A stretch of 54,478 bases of DNA from DATAWZ01 sp036266975 (GTDB taxonomy: Bacteria; Actinomycetota; Thermoleophilia; Solirubrobacterales; Solirubrobacteraceae). Location of the stretch: assembly GCA_036266975.1 (NCBI GenBank), contig DATAWZ010000070.1:1-54478 (forward strand), written 5' to 3'. The notes under the pieces are model-generated. The model made no database searches, was not told the DNA's origin, and saw only the letters and a list, made by a program, of their open reading frames with translations. The first letter of the stretch is position 1, and each line of letters opens with the position of its first letter. Below are positions 40,904 through 49,566 of the stretch, one piece after another. A program made the translations under genes and the position numbers.

Positions 40904-42226
40904 ATGTCGAGTCCCCCCGCCACCGTCGACCTGCAGGACCTCCCGCTACGGGGGCGACCGTCGCGCCGCTGGCCCCTGGCCGCGCTCACGCTGCTGACCG
41001 CGGGGGTGATCGTGGCGAGCGTCCTGGAGCTCGGACCGCCGTCCGGGGGATCGGCCCGCGCGAGCACGCAGCTCGTGGCCGCGACGCAGGGCGTCGTGCA
41101 GAGCACGGTGACCGGCACCGGCGAGGTCGAGCCGACGATCGACGACGACGTGAACTTCCCCGCGAGCGGCGCGCTGACCTCCCTGGACGTCAAGCTCGGG
41201 CAGCACGTGCGCAAGGGCCAGCTGCTGGCCACGCTCGACCACACCCAGGCACAGATCACCCTCGATCAGGCCGATCTGAACCTGAGCGGCGCCGAGAGCG
41301 CGCTGACGTCGGCCGAGGACGAGACCGTCACCTCGACGCGGACCGCGGCACAGATCGCCGCCACGGTGACCTCCGACCGGCTCGCCGTCGAGCAGGACAC
41401 GGTGGCGGACACCAGCGACCGCCAGGCCTACGACCAGACCTGGCTGTACGCGCCGGCGAGCGGCACGGTGGCTTCGCTCACCAGCCTGAGCCTCGGCGAG
41501 ACCGTCTCGGCCGGCTCGACGAGCAATGTCGCCTCGAGCGACTCGAGCTCGGGCGATTCGACCAACGGCACCACGAGCACCGGCAGCGGTTCGAGCACCA
41601 GCGGCTCGACCTCCCCGATCGTGGAGATCGTGGACACGCGGGCGCTGACGATGACCGTCCCGCTGAGCGAGTCCGACATCGCCCAGGTCAAGGTCGGCCA
41701 GCCGGCCACGATCAGCCTGGACGCGCTGCCGAGCGTCGAGCTCGCGGCACGCGTGAGCTCGGTCTCGCCAACGGCCACGACCAGCGACTCGGTGGTCAGC
41801 TACGAGGTCACGCTCACCGCCGAGCAGACCAACAGCCAGGTCAAGCCGGGAATGGACGCGTCGGCCTCGATCGTCGTCGGACAGGCCCAGGGGGTGACCG
41901 TGCCGGTCGATGCGCTCAGCGGCACCGGCTCGCTGGCCACCGTCGACCTTCGCGAGAACGGAAGGACGGTCCCGACCGACGTCGCCGTCGGCCTGCGCGG
42001 CACCGATTACGCCGAGATCGCCAGCGGCCTGAAGGCCGGCGACCAGCTCGTGGTGACCACGACGCTGCCGTCGGTGACCACGAGCGCATCGAGCCCGGGC
42101 TCGAGCTCCTCGTCGTCGTCGGGCACCCTCGACGGCGGCGGAACGCTCGGCGGGGCCGCCAGCGCGCTCGGCGCCGCTGCCGCGCCCGCCGGAGGTGGGC
42201 CGCCCGGCGGCGGCGGCCCGGCATGA
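40904..42226 (+). CDS. HlyD/RND-type efflux adaptor (membrane fusion protein)
   Basis: 440 residues. A transmembrane helix at about 24-43 (WPLAALTLLTAGVIVASVLELG) anchors an external part with the adaptor layout: VTGTGEVEPTIDDDVNFPASG, GALTSLDVKLGQHVRKGQLLATLD (biotinyl-lipoyl-like half), a short helical hairpin (about 120-180), the second lipoyl half WLYAPASGTVASLTSLSLGETVSAGS, then beta-barrel VPLSESDIAQVKVGQPATISLD and a Ser/Gly-rich tail. GGAGGGG lies 6 nt before ATG 40904. MacA-like adaptors usually precede an ABC ATPase and permease; none follows here. Overlaps the next gene by 4 bp. Confidence 0.87.
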   Translation: MSSPPATVDLQDLPLRGRPSRRWPLAALTLLTAGVIVASVLELGPPSGGSARASTQLVAATQGVVQSTVTGTGEVEPTIDDDVNFPASGALTSLDVKLGQHVRKGQLLATLDHTQAQITLDQADLNLSGAESALTSAEDETVTSTRTAAQIAATVTSDRLAVEQDTVADTSDRQAYDQTWLYAPASGTVASLTSLSLGETVSAGSTSNVASSDSSSGDSTNGTTSTGSGSSTSGSTSPIVEIVDTRALTMTVPLSESDIAQVKVGQPATISLDALPSVELAARVSSVSPTATTSDSVVSYEVTLTAEQTNSQVKPGMDASASIVVGQAQGVTVPVDALSGTGSLATVDLRENGRTVPTDVAVGLRGTDYAEIASGLKAGDQLVVTTTLPSVTTSASSPGSSSSSSSGTLDGGGTLGGAASALGAAAAPAGGGPPGGGGPA

Positions 42227-42663
42227 CCCGCGGTTCCGGCGCCCGCGCTCGAAGAGTGAGCCGAGCGCTGATGGCCGCGGGCGTCGTCGGCGCAGGCTTC
42301 GCGATCGGTGCGGCGGTGGAGAAGCACGACCACACCGCGGCCGGGGGGACGCCGGCCAGCGCCCGCCGGACCGCGGTTGCGAGTACGCGGGATGCTCCCG
42401 GTGCCGCGAACGCCCAGGGCGTCACCGGGACGGTCAAGCGCGTTGACGGGAGCACGGTCTACCTCACCGAGCCCTCCGGCAAGACGGTGGCGGTCAGGCT
42501 CGCCGCGAGCGCCGCCGTCACCCGGTCGGACTCGGTCTCGCACGCGTCGATCGACCCCGGGGACACGATCGCGATCGGCGGCAGCACGTCGTCGGGCGGC
42601 GTCCGTGCAACCTCGATCAGCGACCTCGGGGACTCGAACACGACCGCCACCGCGTCGGGCTGA
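42223..42663 (+). CDS. Small exported protein with DUF5666-like domain
   Basis: 146 residues. An N-terminal membrane or signal segment (VSRALMAAGVVGAGFAIGAAV, about 12-32) with a preceding Arg-rich end precedes a domain with QGVTGTVKRVDGSTVYLTEPSGKTVAVRLAASAAV and DPGDTIAIGG, the OB-like pattern of DUF5666 proteins. Start ATG 42223 overlaps the adaptor stop (ATGA), so the two are coupled and may function together at the cell surface. Function unknown. Confidence 0.75.
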   Translation: MTRGSGARARRVSRALMAAGVVGAGFAIGAAVEKHDHTAAGGTPASARRTAVASTRDAPGAANAQGVTGTVKRVDGSTVYLTEPSGKTVAVRLAASAAVTRSDSVSHASIDPGDTIAIGGSTSSGGVRATSISDLGDSNTTATASG

Positions 42664-42678
42664 ACGCTGCCGGTTTGA

Positions 42679-42702
42679 GCTGACAGGCGAAGGTGTGTCA
42701 GC
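42679..42702 (+). terminator. Hairpin after the adaptor operon
   Basis: GCTGACA / TGTCAGC with a 10-nt loop, 15 bp past the stop of the preceding gene and about 100 bp before gadB. Probably a terminator. Confidence 0.55.
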
Positions 42703-42798
42703 GGGCGCGATCGGCGTTGACCGGGCGCTAACGCGCGCACAACTGGATGCGGCATAGGATCCGGCGCACTCAACGTCCGCAAGCCGTCTGGAGGATTC

Positions 42799-44205
42799 AT
42801 GGGCCTCACCAGCAAGGCAACCCCCAGTGAGCGCGACGAGCGCGAGCGTCGCAGCGGCTTGTTCTTCGTCGGCGATGAGTTGGACCGCGTCGCGCCGTGC
42901 CACTCACTGCCCAAGGACGGCATCGGCAACGAGGCCGCCTACGAGATGCTCTCCAGCGAGCTGCTGCTCGACGGCAGCGCGCGCCTTAACCTCGCCACGT
43001 TCGTCACCACGTGGATGCCCGAACATGCGTCGCGGCTGATGGCCGAGACCGCCGACAAGAACATGATCGACAAGGACGAGTATCCGCAGACCGCGGCGAT
43101 CGAGGCGCGCTGCGTGAACATCCTCGCCGACCTGTGGCACGCCCCCGCGTGCGACGCGGCGACCGGCTGCTCGACCACCGGCTCCAGCGAGGCGGTGATG
43201 CTCGGCGGCCTGGCGCTGAAGTGGCGCTGGCGCGAGCGCATGCGCGCCGCCGGCAAGTCCATCGACAAGCCCAACCTGGTCCTCGGCGCGAACGTCCAGG
43301 TGTGCTGGGAGAAGTTCTGCCGCTACTGGGACGTCGAGCCGCGGCTCGTTCCGGTCGAGGGCGACCGCCTGCACCTCACCGCCGAGGCGGCGATCCCCTA
43401 CTGCGACGAGAACACGATCGGGGTGGTGGCCATCCTCGGCTCCACGTTCGACGGCAGCTACGAGCCGGTGCAGGAGATCGCCGTCGCGCTGGACAAGCTC
43501 GAGCAGGAGAAGGGGCTCGACATCCCGGTCCACGTCGACGCCGCCTCGGGCGGCTTCATCGCGCCGTTCCTGCAGCCCGACCTGGAGTGGGACTTCCGGA
43601 TCGCGCGCGTGCAGTCGATCAACGCCTCGGGGCACAAGTACGGGTTGGTCTACCCGGGCGTCGGCTGGGCCATCTGGCGCGACGAGGCGGCGCTGCCCAA
43701 GGATCTGATCTTCGACGTCAACTACCTCGGCGGGCACATGCCGACGTTCGCGCTGAACTTCTCGCGACCCGGGAGCGAGGTGATCGCGCAGTACTTCATG
43801 CTCGTCAGCCTCGGCTTCGAGGGCTACCGGCGCGTGCAGCAGCGCTCGCAGAACATCGCCAAGTACCTCGCCGAGCAGATCGAGAGGATCGGCCCCTACG
43901 AGTGCGTGACCGACGGCAGCGACCTGCCGGTCTTCGCCTTCAAGGTCAAGGACGACGTGAAGAACTACACGGTGTTCGCGGTGTCGGCGGCGCTGCGCCA
44001 GCGCGGGTGGCAGGTGCCGGCCTACACCTTTCCCGAGAACCGGGAGGACCTCGCCGTGCTGCGGATCGTCGTGCGCGCGGGGATGACCCTCGACCAAGCC
44101 GACCTGCTGCTCTCCGACCTGGAGGCCCAGACCGAGCGTCTGCAGGCGCTGTCGACGCCGATCCCCACCCCGCCCCACGGGCACGAGGAGGCGTTCGCGC
44201 ACTGA
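42799..44205 (+). CDS. gadB: Glutamate decarboxylase
   Basis: 468 residues, PLP-dependent conversion of glutamate to GABA and CO2, consuming a proton. The group II decarboxylase motifs are clear: SSEAVMLGGLALKWRWRERM, HVDAASGGFIAPF (Asp247 for the pyridine N) and SINASGHKYGLVYPG with the PLP Lys280. LPKDGIGNEAAYEMLSSELLLDG and ATFVTTWMPEHASRLM near the start are typical GadA/B. GGAGG lies 6 nt before ATG 42799. The upstream gap holds a terminator and no clear promoter. A class III aminotransferase gene and an alanine dehydrogenase gene converge from the other side, fitting a GABA route. Confidence 0.95.
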   Translation: MGLTSKATPSERDERERRSGLFFVGDELDRVAPCHSLPKDGIGNEAAYEMLSSELLLDGSARLNLATFVTTWMPEHASRLMAETADKNMIDKDEYPQTAAIEARCVNILADLWHAPACDAATGCSTTGSSEAVMLGGLALKWRWRERMRAAGKSIDKPNLVLGANVQVCWEKFCRYWDVEPRLVPVEGDRLHLTAEAAIPYCDENTIGVVAILGSTFDGSYEPVQEIAVALDKLEQEKGLDIPVHVDAASGGFIAPFLQPDLEWDFRIARVQSINASGHKYGLVYPGVGWAIWRDEAALPKDLIFDVNYLGGHMPTFALNFSRPGSEVIAQYFMLVSLGFEGYRRVQQRSQNIAKYLAEQIERIGPYECVTDGSDLPVFAFKVKDDVKNYTVFAVSAALRQRGWQVPAYTFPENREDLAVLRIVVRAGMTLDQADLLLSDLEAQTERLQALSTPIPTPPHGHEEAFAH

Positions 44206-44209
44206 CGGG

Positions 44210-44380
44210 TCACACGTCCACGGCGCCGACCGTGGGGCCATGGTATCGGGCGAGGTCCTCCTCCTTCACCTCGCCGCGGAGGAAGCTGTCCACCTGACTC
44301 TGCGGCGGGTAGTCCTCGCTCAGGTCGACCTCCGCGTCATCGTCGACTCGGTAGGAACGACAATCGCGGCGGGCACGCAT
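44210..44380 (-). CDS. Small acidic protein, 56 residues
   Basis: ATG 44380 to TGA 44210, convergent with gadB with 4 bp between stops. Sequence begins MRARRDCRSYRVDDDAEVDL and contains SEDYPPQSQVDSFLRGEVK, ending YHGPTVGAVDV. Third codon positions are strongly G/C, which supports real coding. Upstream GGGGG about 6 nt from the start. No signal or membrane segment. No known family; being beside gadB suggests nothing certain. Confidence 0.5.
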   Translation of the reverse strand: MRARRDCRSYRVDDDAEVDLSEDYPPQSQVDSFLRGEVKEEDLARYHGPTVGAVDV

Positions 44381-44433
44381 CGCGACCCCCGTTCGGGCGA
44401 CCGTTCGGGCGGCAGCGTGCCGTGCGGCGGGGA

Positions 44434-45822
44434 CTACCGGCCGGTGAAGGCCGGCTCGCGCACGCGCTCGTGGGCCTCGGTCAGCACCTCGCCGAGGACC
44501 GCCACGACGCGGTCGAACTCCTCCTGCCCGGCGATCAGCGGCGGGGAGAGCTGGATCACCGGGTCACCGCGGTCATCTGCGCGGCAGATCAGCCCGGCGT
44601 CGAGCAGCCGTCCAGACAGGATGCCGCGCACGAGCGACTCGCTCTCGGGACGGGTGAAGCGTGCCCGGCCGTCCTGGTCCTTGACCAGCTCGATCGCCCA
44701 GAAGTAGCCCGTGCCGCGCACGTCGCCGACGATCGGCAGCGCCCGCAGTTGGCCGAGCGCGCGCTCGAAGGCGTCCTGGTTCGCGGCGACGCGCTCGACG
44801 AGGCCGAGCCGCTCCATGATCCGCAGGTTGGCCAGCGCGATCGCCGCCTGTACGGGATGCCCGCCGAAGGTGAGGCCGTGGCTGAAGCTCGCCCCTTCGC
44901 CGAGGAAGGGCTCCATCACGCGCTCGCTCGCGACCAGCGCCCCGATCGCGGCGTAGCCGCTCGAGAGGCCCTTAGCGCAGGTGATCAGGTCGGGCCGGAT
45001 TCCGTAGCGCTCGCAGGCGAACCAGGCGCCCATCCGCCCGAACCCGCTGATGACCTCGTCGGCGCACAGCAGGATCCCGAAGCGATCGCACAGCTCGCGC
45101 ACGCCGGCCCAGTAGCCCGCGGGCGGGACGAACGCGCCGCCCGCGTTCTGCACCGGCTCCATGATCACCATCGCGATCGTCTGGGGGCCCTCGCGCACGA
45201 TCGTGCGCTCGAGCTCGTCCAGCAGCCACGCGGTGAACTCCGCCTCGGACTCCCCCGCGGGCCGGTGAAGGCGGCCGGTGTGCGAGACGCGTGCGACCGA
45301 GGGCACAAGCGGCTCGAAGGGCTCGCGCAGCGCGGCCACGCCGGTGATCGACAGCGCGCCCAGGGAGGTGCCGTGGTACGCGACGTCGCGCGAGATCGCC
45401 TTCCAGCGGCGCTCGCCGCGCAGCGTGTGGTACTGACGCGCGAGCTTCCACGCCGATTCAACCGCCTCCGAGCCGCTGGAGGTGAAGAACACGCGCTCCA
45501 ACCCCGGCGGCGCCAGCTCGGCCAGCCGGCTGGCCAGCTCGATCGCCCGCGGATGGGCATAGCCCCAGTTGGTGTAGAAGGGCAGCTCGCGCATCTGCTC
45601 GAGCGCGGCCCGGCCGATCTCCTCGCCGTGCGAGTAGCCGATCTGCACCGCGAACAGCCCGGCGAGCGCGTCCAGGTAGGTGCGCCCGTGCGAGTCGGTC
45701 AGCGTGCAGCCCTCGCCGCTGACGATGACCGGCAGCTCCTTCCCGGCGGCGTAGTCGCCCATGCGGCTGAAGTGCAGCCACAGGTGATCGATCGCGGCGC
45801 GCTGCAGCTCGTCCGCATCCAT
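44434..45822 (-). CDS. Class III (omega) aminotransferase
   Basis: 462 residues, PLP enzyme. Motifs: VFFTSSGSEAVESAWKLARQY (111-131), AYHGTSLGAL, MVIMEPVQNAGGAFVPP, LLCADEVISGFGRMG (Asp255), LITCAKGLSSGYAAIGALV with PLP Lys284, and SHGLTFGGHPVQAA. The family includes GABA and beta-alanine:pyruvate aminotransferases; the opposite gadB suggests GABA with pyruvate as acceptor (inference). Start ATG 45822, 12 bp after the alanine dehydrogenase stop on the same strand, so the two form an operon: the dehydrogenase could supply or remove alanine/pyruvate. Confidence 0.93.
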   Translation of the reverse strand: MDADELQRAAIDHLWLHFSRMGDYAAGKELPVIVSGEGCTLTDSHGRTYLDALAGLFAVQIGYSHGEEIGRAALEQMRELPFYTNWGYAHPRAIELASRLAELAPPGLERVFFTSSGSEAVESAWKLARQYHTLRGERRWKAISRDVAYHGTSLGALSITGVAALREPFEPLVPSVARVSHTGRLHRPAGESEAEFTAWLLDELERTIVREGPQTIAMVIMEPVQNAGGAFVPPAGYWAGVRELCDRFGILLCADEVISGFGRMGAWFACERYGIRPDLITCAKGLSSGYAAIGALVASERVMEPFLGEGASFSHGLTFGGHPVQAAIALANLRIMERLGLVERVAANQDAFERALGQLRALPIVGDVRGTGYFWAIELVKDQDGRARFTRPESESLVRGILSGRLLDAGLICRADDRGDPVIQLSPPLIAGQEEFDRVVAVLGEVLTEAHERVREPAFTGR

Positions 45823-45834
45823 AGTGTGCGCAGC

Positions 45835-46857
45835 CTACGCGGCCGCGAGCTCGCGCTGGTGGGCGAGCGCGACGGCGTCTTTGACGATCCGCCCGCCGCA
45901 CACGTTGACCCCGGCGGCCAGCCAGGGGTCATCGGCGAGGGCCCCGTCGATTCCGCCGGCCAGCGCCAGGACCGACGGCAGCGTCGCGTTGGTCAGCGCG
46001 CGCGCGGAGGCGGGACCGCGCCGCGGCACGTTGGCCACGCAGTAGTGCAGCACGCCCTGCTCTCGGTAGACGGGATCCTCGTGCGTGGTGGGCCGCGAGG
46101 TCTCCGCGACCCCGCCCTGGTCGACCGCCACGTCGACGAAGACGGTGTCCGGGCGCACCGCGTGCAGCGCCTCGCGGGTGAGGAGCTCGGGCGCGGCGGC
46201 GCCGGGGATCAGCACGGCGCCGATGATCAGGTCGGCGCTCGGCAGCAGCGAGGCGAGCATCAGCGGGTCGGACATCAACACGGTCGCGCGCCCGTCGGAC
46301 TGCCGCTCGAGCTCGCGGATCCTCGCCACGGAGCGCTCGAGCACGGTGACCCGCGCGCCCATCCCGCAGGCCACGCCGGCGGCCTGTGTGCCGGACCGTG
46401 CCCCGCTCTGAAGGACGTAGGCGCCGGCGTGGGTGGCCAGGCGCCCGGCGATCTCGCTCATCGGCGCGAGCGGCGGCAGCCCCCCGTGGGCGTCGGTCAC
46501 GGTCTCGCAGGCGATCGCCGTGGTGCCCGAACGCACGAGCGCGCCGGTGAGCGCGGGGTTCGCGGCCAGGTGCAGGTAGGTGAACAGCGTCAGGCCGGGG
46601 CGAAGGTGGCCGTACTCGCCGGGGAGCGGCTCCTTGACCTTCAGCAGGAGATCGCTCTGCGCCCATATTCGCGCGGCGCCGCGGACCACGGTGGCGCCCG
46701 CGGGCCGGTAGTCGAGGTCACGGTGGCCCGACCCCGCGCCGGCCTCGTGCTCGACGAGCACGCGCACCCCGCGCTCGCTCAGCTCGTGCGCGCCGGCCGG
46801 GGTCAGCGCGACGCGCTGCTCCGCGGGCTTGATCTCCTTGACGACGCCGACAACCAC
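45835..46857 (-). CDS. ald: Alanine dehydrogenase with internal deletion
   Basis: 340 residues versus about 370 in the family. Clear Ald features: KEIKPAEQRVALTPAG, SDLLLKVKEP, FTYLHLAANP, LAPMSEIAGRLATHAGAY, VDVAVDQGGVAE and VANVPRRGPASARALTNATLPSVL. After HAGAY the sequence runs VLQSGARSGTQAAGVACGMGARV; relatives have about 24 further residues here containing GGVPGV and the IGxGxxG NAD-binding loop. The frame is intact, so this is an in-frame loss of about 72 bp. Activity with NAD is doubtful unless the remaining Gly-rich GARSG replaces the loop. Start GTG 46857 with GGAG 5 nt upstream. Confidence 0.87.
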   Translation of the reverse strand: MVVGVVKEIKPAEQRVALTPAGAHELSERGVRVLVEHEAGAGSGHRDLDYRPAGATVVRGAARIWAQSDLLLKVKEPLPGEYGHLRPGLTLFTYLHLAANPALTGALVRSGTTAIACETVTDAHGGLPPLAPMSEIAGRLATHAGAYVLQSGARSGTQAAGVACGMGARVTVLERSVARIRELERQSDGRATVLMSDPLMLASLLPSADLIIGAVLIPGAAAPELLTREALHAVRPDTVFVDVAVDQGGVAETSRPTTHEDPVYREQGVLHYCVANVPRRGPASARALTNATLPSVLALAGGIDGALADDPWLAAGVNVCGGRIVKDAVALAHQRELAAA

Positions 46858-46911
46858 TTCTGCTCCATCGTGCCGCGGCCCGCCGGCGCTGACAACGAGC
46901 GCTCTGTCAAG

Positions 46912-46929
46912 CGTGCGCGCCCGCGCACG
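46912..46929 (-). terminator. Hairpin after the TAP-like hydrolase gene
   Basis: CGTGCGCG-CC-CGCGCACG, perfect 8-bp arms, 12 bp past the hydrolase stop and 55 bp before the ald start. Probably a terminator. Confidence 0.6.
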
Positions 46930-46940
46930 ACGATCTGTCC

Positions 46941-48896
46941 TCAGAAGAGGCGGTTCGTGGCCTCGAGGCGTAGCTCGGCCGCGCGCTGGAGCAGCGCCTG
47001 GCGCATGCGGAGCACCACGTCAAGGCGCCCCGCCGGCACCTGCACGTAGACGCCGTCCAGGAACCCGTGCACCCCGCCGTCGGCCTCGAGCACCAGCGTG
47101 CCGTGGGCCGCCGCGCGCCCGCCGACCCGCAGCGTGCCGACTACGGTGTCGCTCGCAAGCGCGACGCTGCCGCTCACGTTCACGCCGCCGACGAACGAGA
47201 ACCCGTGCAGGTGCAGGGTCCCGCCCGGGGTGAGGTCGGCCCAGCCGCCGCGCAGCCCTCCCGCGTTGGTGGGGTTGTTCGAGCTCTCCCCCGAGAGCAG
47301 GCTGGCGAAGGCCGAGGCGAAGCCCTCAACGACGTAGCCGAAGGTCTGCACCGCGGCGGTGACCGTGCGGCCCACCAGCGGCGGCAGGTCGGCGACCGGC
47401 CGTAGGTCGCGGAGATGGGCCGGGTCGATCGCCGTCGGCCGGTTGACCTCGGGCGGGGGCTCGGCCGGGCACGGCTTGACCGGCTTGACCGAGAGGAACG
47501 CGTCGAGCGCGTTGCCCGGGCAGACGGTGGGCGAGGTGCCGAGCACCGAGTGTCCCGTGTTGGGGACGACGATCAGCCGGGCGTCGGGAATCTGGCTGGC
47601 CACCGCGCGGGCGTTCGCGGTCGGCGTGCGCGTATCCTCCGCACCGCTGAAGATCAGGGTGGGGACGTTCGGCAGCGGCGCGGTCGGCGCGGCCGCGGGC
47701 GGAACTGTCGGCCACCCGGTGCACATCGCCGGACCCTCGTCGACCGCGGTGGAGACGTCAAACGGCGCGAACGAGTTGGTCGGCAGCGCCTTCGCCGCGG
47801 CGGTCGCCTGTATCAGCCGCGCCGCCGGGCTGGTCGTCGTCGCCGTCCAGGGACCGGGCGTGTCCTGGCAGCTCGTGGCGTAGAACAGCGCTACGTCGAT
47901 GTCGGCATCGCTTCCGGCCCCGCTCGCGTTCGCGGCGGCGTTCAGCGCGGCCATCGGCTGGTTGTCGCCCGCCAGGGCCGAGCGGACCGCGGCCGGGAAC
48001 GGCGCGCGCAGCGGCAGGTCGAAGTCGCCGTCGAGCAGGACGTCGAACAGGTCGCCCTCGCGGATCCGCACGCGATGGCCGATCCCGTGGCCGTTGTAGA
48101 CGACGGCGCGCAGCGGGTGTACGCGCACGCGCGCGTCCAGTCGCTGGAGGTTCGCCACCGGGTTGTCGGTGATGCCGCGGCAGGCGTGATTCGCGCACAG
48201 CTGACCCAGGATGCGACGCATGGCCCCGTAGGTGCTCAGCCCGAACGGGTCCTCCCCGGATGGCGGCAGCGTCGAGTCGAGCACGAGCGCCTCGACGTGC
48301 GAGGGGTACAGGCGAGCGTAGTCGAGGGCGACGAGCGTTCCGTAGGAGGTCGCGTACAGGATGAGCTTCTGATAGCCGGCCTGCTCGCGGAGCGTCTCCA
48401 GGTCGGCGACCGAGGCGAGCGTGGAGTAGTCGGCGACCGAGGGCCCGATCTGCGCGGCACAGCGGCTGACCCGCGAGGGGGGCGGCGACTGAAGGCCCTT
48501 GTAGTGATCGAGTGCGGCGCACTTCAGCGCACCCGACTGCCCGGTGCCACGCTGGTCGAAGATCAGCAGGTCGTGGTCGGCCAGGACCGGGCCGAGCAGC
48601 TCGAGCAGGCCGTGGGCCAGCGGCAGCACGGCCTGGCCGGGCCCGCCGGCGAGCGCGACGATCGCGTCGGACTCGTCTCCCACCGGTGCGCGCCGCCGGC
48701 GCACCGAGAGCTCGATCGTTCCCGACGGCCCGGTGCCGCTGCGGTCGAGGGGCACGGGCACGTGGGCGCAGGCGAACTCGATCGTCCCCGCGCACGTGGT
48801 CCAGTTGATCTGCGCACCGGCTGCGGGAGCCGTCGTGGCCACGCCCAGAGCGAGCGCCCCGAGCAGCAACAGCAGTCGGCACGCGGAACGCCGCAC
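46941..48896 (-). CDS. Secreted TAP-like alpha/beta hydrolase with C-terminal extension
   Basis: 651 residues. Signal peptide (RRSACRLLLLLGALALGVATTAPAAGA, cleavage about 28). The catalytic part (about 30-500) resembles tripeptidyl aminopeptidases (SlpD/E, MEROPS S33): ALAGGPGQAV, LLIFDQRGTGQSG, nucleophile in LILYATSYGTLVALDYARLYP (Ser184), acid in IFSGAEDTRTP and base in VVPNTGHSVLG. Cys residues at both ends suggest disulfides. The last about 130 residues are beta-rich and Gly-rich (GGTLHLHGFSFVGGVNVSGS), not part of the usual fold. Start ATG 48896. Likely cleaves peptides or esters outside the cell. Confidence 0.87.
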   Translation of the reverse strand: MRRSACRLLLLLGALALGVATTAPAAGAQINWTTCAGTIEFACAHVPVPLDRSGTGPSGTIELSVRRRRAPVGDESDAIVALAGGPGQAVLPLAHGLLELLGPVLADHDLLIFDQRGTGQSGALKCAALDHYKGLQSPPPSRVSRCAAQIGPSVADYSTLASVADLETLREQAGYQKLILYATSYGTLVALDYARLYPSHVEALVLDSTLPPSGEDPFGLSTYGAMRRILGQLCANHACRGITDNPVANLQRLDARVRVHPLRAVVYNGHGIGHRVRIREGDLFDVLLDGDFDLPLRAPFPAAVRSALAGDNQPMAALNAAANASGAGSDADIDVALFYATSCQDTPGPWTATTTSPAARLIQATAAAKALPTNSFAPFDVSTAVDEGPAMCTGWPTVPPAAAPTAPLPNVPTLIFSGAEDTRTPTANARAVASQIPDARLIVVPNTGHSVLGTSPTVCPGNALDAFLSVKPVKPCPAEPPPEVNRPTAIDPAHLRDLRPVADLPPLVGRTVTAAVQTFGYVVEGFASAFASLLSGESSNNPTNAGGLRGGWADLTPGGTLHLHGFSFVGGVNVSGSVALASDTVVGTLRVGGRAAAHGTLVLEADGGVHGFLDGVYVQVPAGRLDVVLRMRQALLQRAAELRLEATNRLF

Positions 48897-48960
48897 GCGG
48901 GCGAGTATCGCAGGCCACCTCGGTTAGAAGACGAACCCACCCGGGCGTCTGCGGGCGGGC

Positions 48961-49524
48961 TCAGGCGGCGAGCGCGTCGATCAGCAACTGGAGCATCCGA
49001 CGCCAGGCGTCGGGGTCGATCTGCTTGGACGCGCGCGTGGCGGCGAACAGGAGCCGCAGGTCGTCGGTGCTCGCGTCCGCCCGCAACCGCCCCTCGGTAC
49101 GAGCGCCAGCGAGCAGCTCACCGAGCGCGCCGAGCGCGCGGTCGGCGGCCTGCGCCACCTCAGGATGGTCGGACAGCACGAGCATCGCCTGGCCGAGCAG
49201 GTCGTCGCCCGCCTGGCGCTCGACCAGCGACCACAGCATCGACAGCAGGGCCGACCAGTTGTCGCCGGGCTCGCCAGCCGCCGTTCGCGCCGTCTCGGCG
49301 ATGTCGTTGAGTCGATCGATGACCAACGCGGCCAGCAGCTCCCGCTTGGAGGGGAACTGGCGATAGACGCTGCCGACCCCGGCGCCGGCCGCGGCGGCGA
49401 TCACGGGCATCGGCGCGTCCAGTCCTTCGCGCGCAAAAACCTCCCCGGCGACCCGCAGCAGGCGCTCGCGCTTGGCGGCCGGGTCGAGCGTCGCCCACGC
49501 AGGGGCTTCCACTGGAACAGCCAT
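48961..49524 (-). CDS. TetR-family transcriptional regulator
   Basis: 187 residues. HTH at about 18-62: RERLLRVAGEVFAREGLDAP, MPVIAAAAGAGVGSVYRQFPSKRELL. The C-terminal domain has LLGQAMLVLSDHPEVAQAADRAL. Start ATG 49524 is only 18 bp from the ATG of the divergent MFS gene, so both promoters must overlap; GTG codons a few residues in (VPVEAP) are alternatives. Typical arrangement of a repressor and its drug pump. Confidence 0.92.
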   Translation of the reverse strand: MAVPVEAPAWATLDPAAKRERLLRVAGEVFAREGLDAPMPVIAAAAGAGVGSVYRQFPSKRELLAALVIDRLNDIAETARTAAGEPGDNWSALLSMLWSLVERQAGDDLLGQAMLVLSDHPEVAQAADRALGALGELLAGARTEGRLRADASTDDLRLLFAATRASKQIDPDAWRRMLQLLIDALAA

Positions 49525-49566
49525 TCCGCTAGAGTAGCGGGTATGGGAGCGGAACGTCCATTCCGC
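49514..49566. promoter_or_regulatory. Overlapping divergent promoter/operator of tetR and MFS genes
   Basis: CCGCTA-GAG-TAGCGG, a perfect palindrome, at 49526-49540 lies between the two start codons. Outside it are two direct copies of GGAAC-n3-CATTCCGC at 49514 and 49551, 37 bp apart, one overlapping each gene's first codons. The centre is probably the TetR operator; the flanking copies are symmetrical with respect to it and may be extra half-sites. Confidence 0.6.

Noticed and set aside
44240..44707. Plus-strand 155-residue ORF over 44240-44707
   Set aside because: It is antisense to the small acidic ORF and the aminotransferase C-terminus; the minus-strand frames show much better protein motifs.
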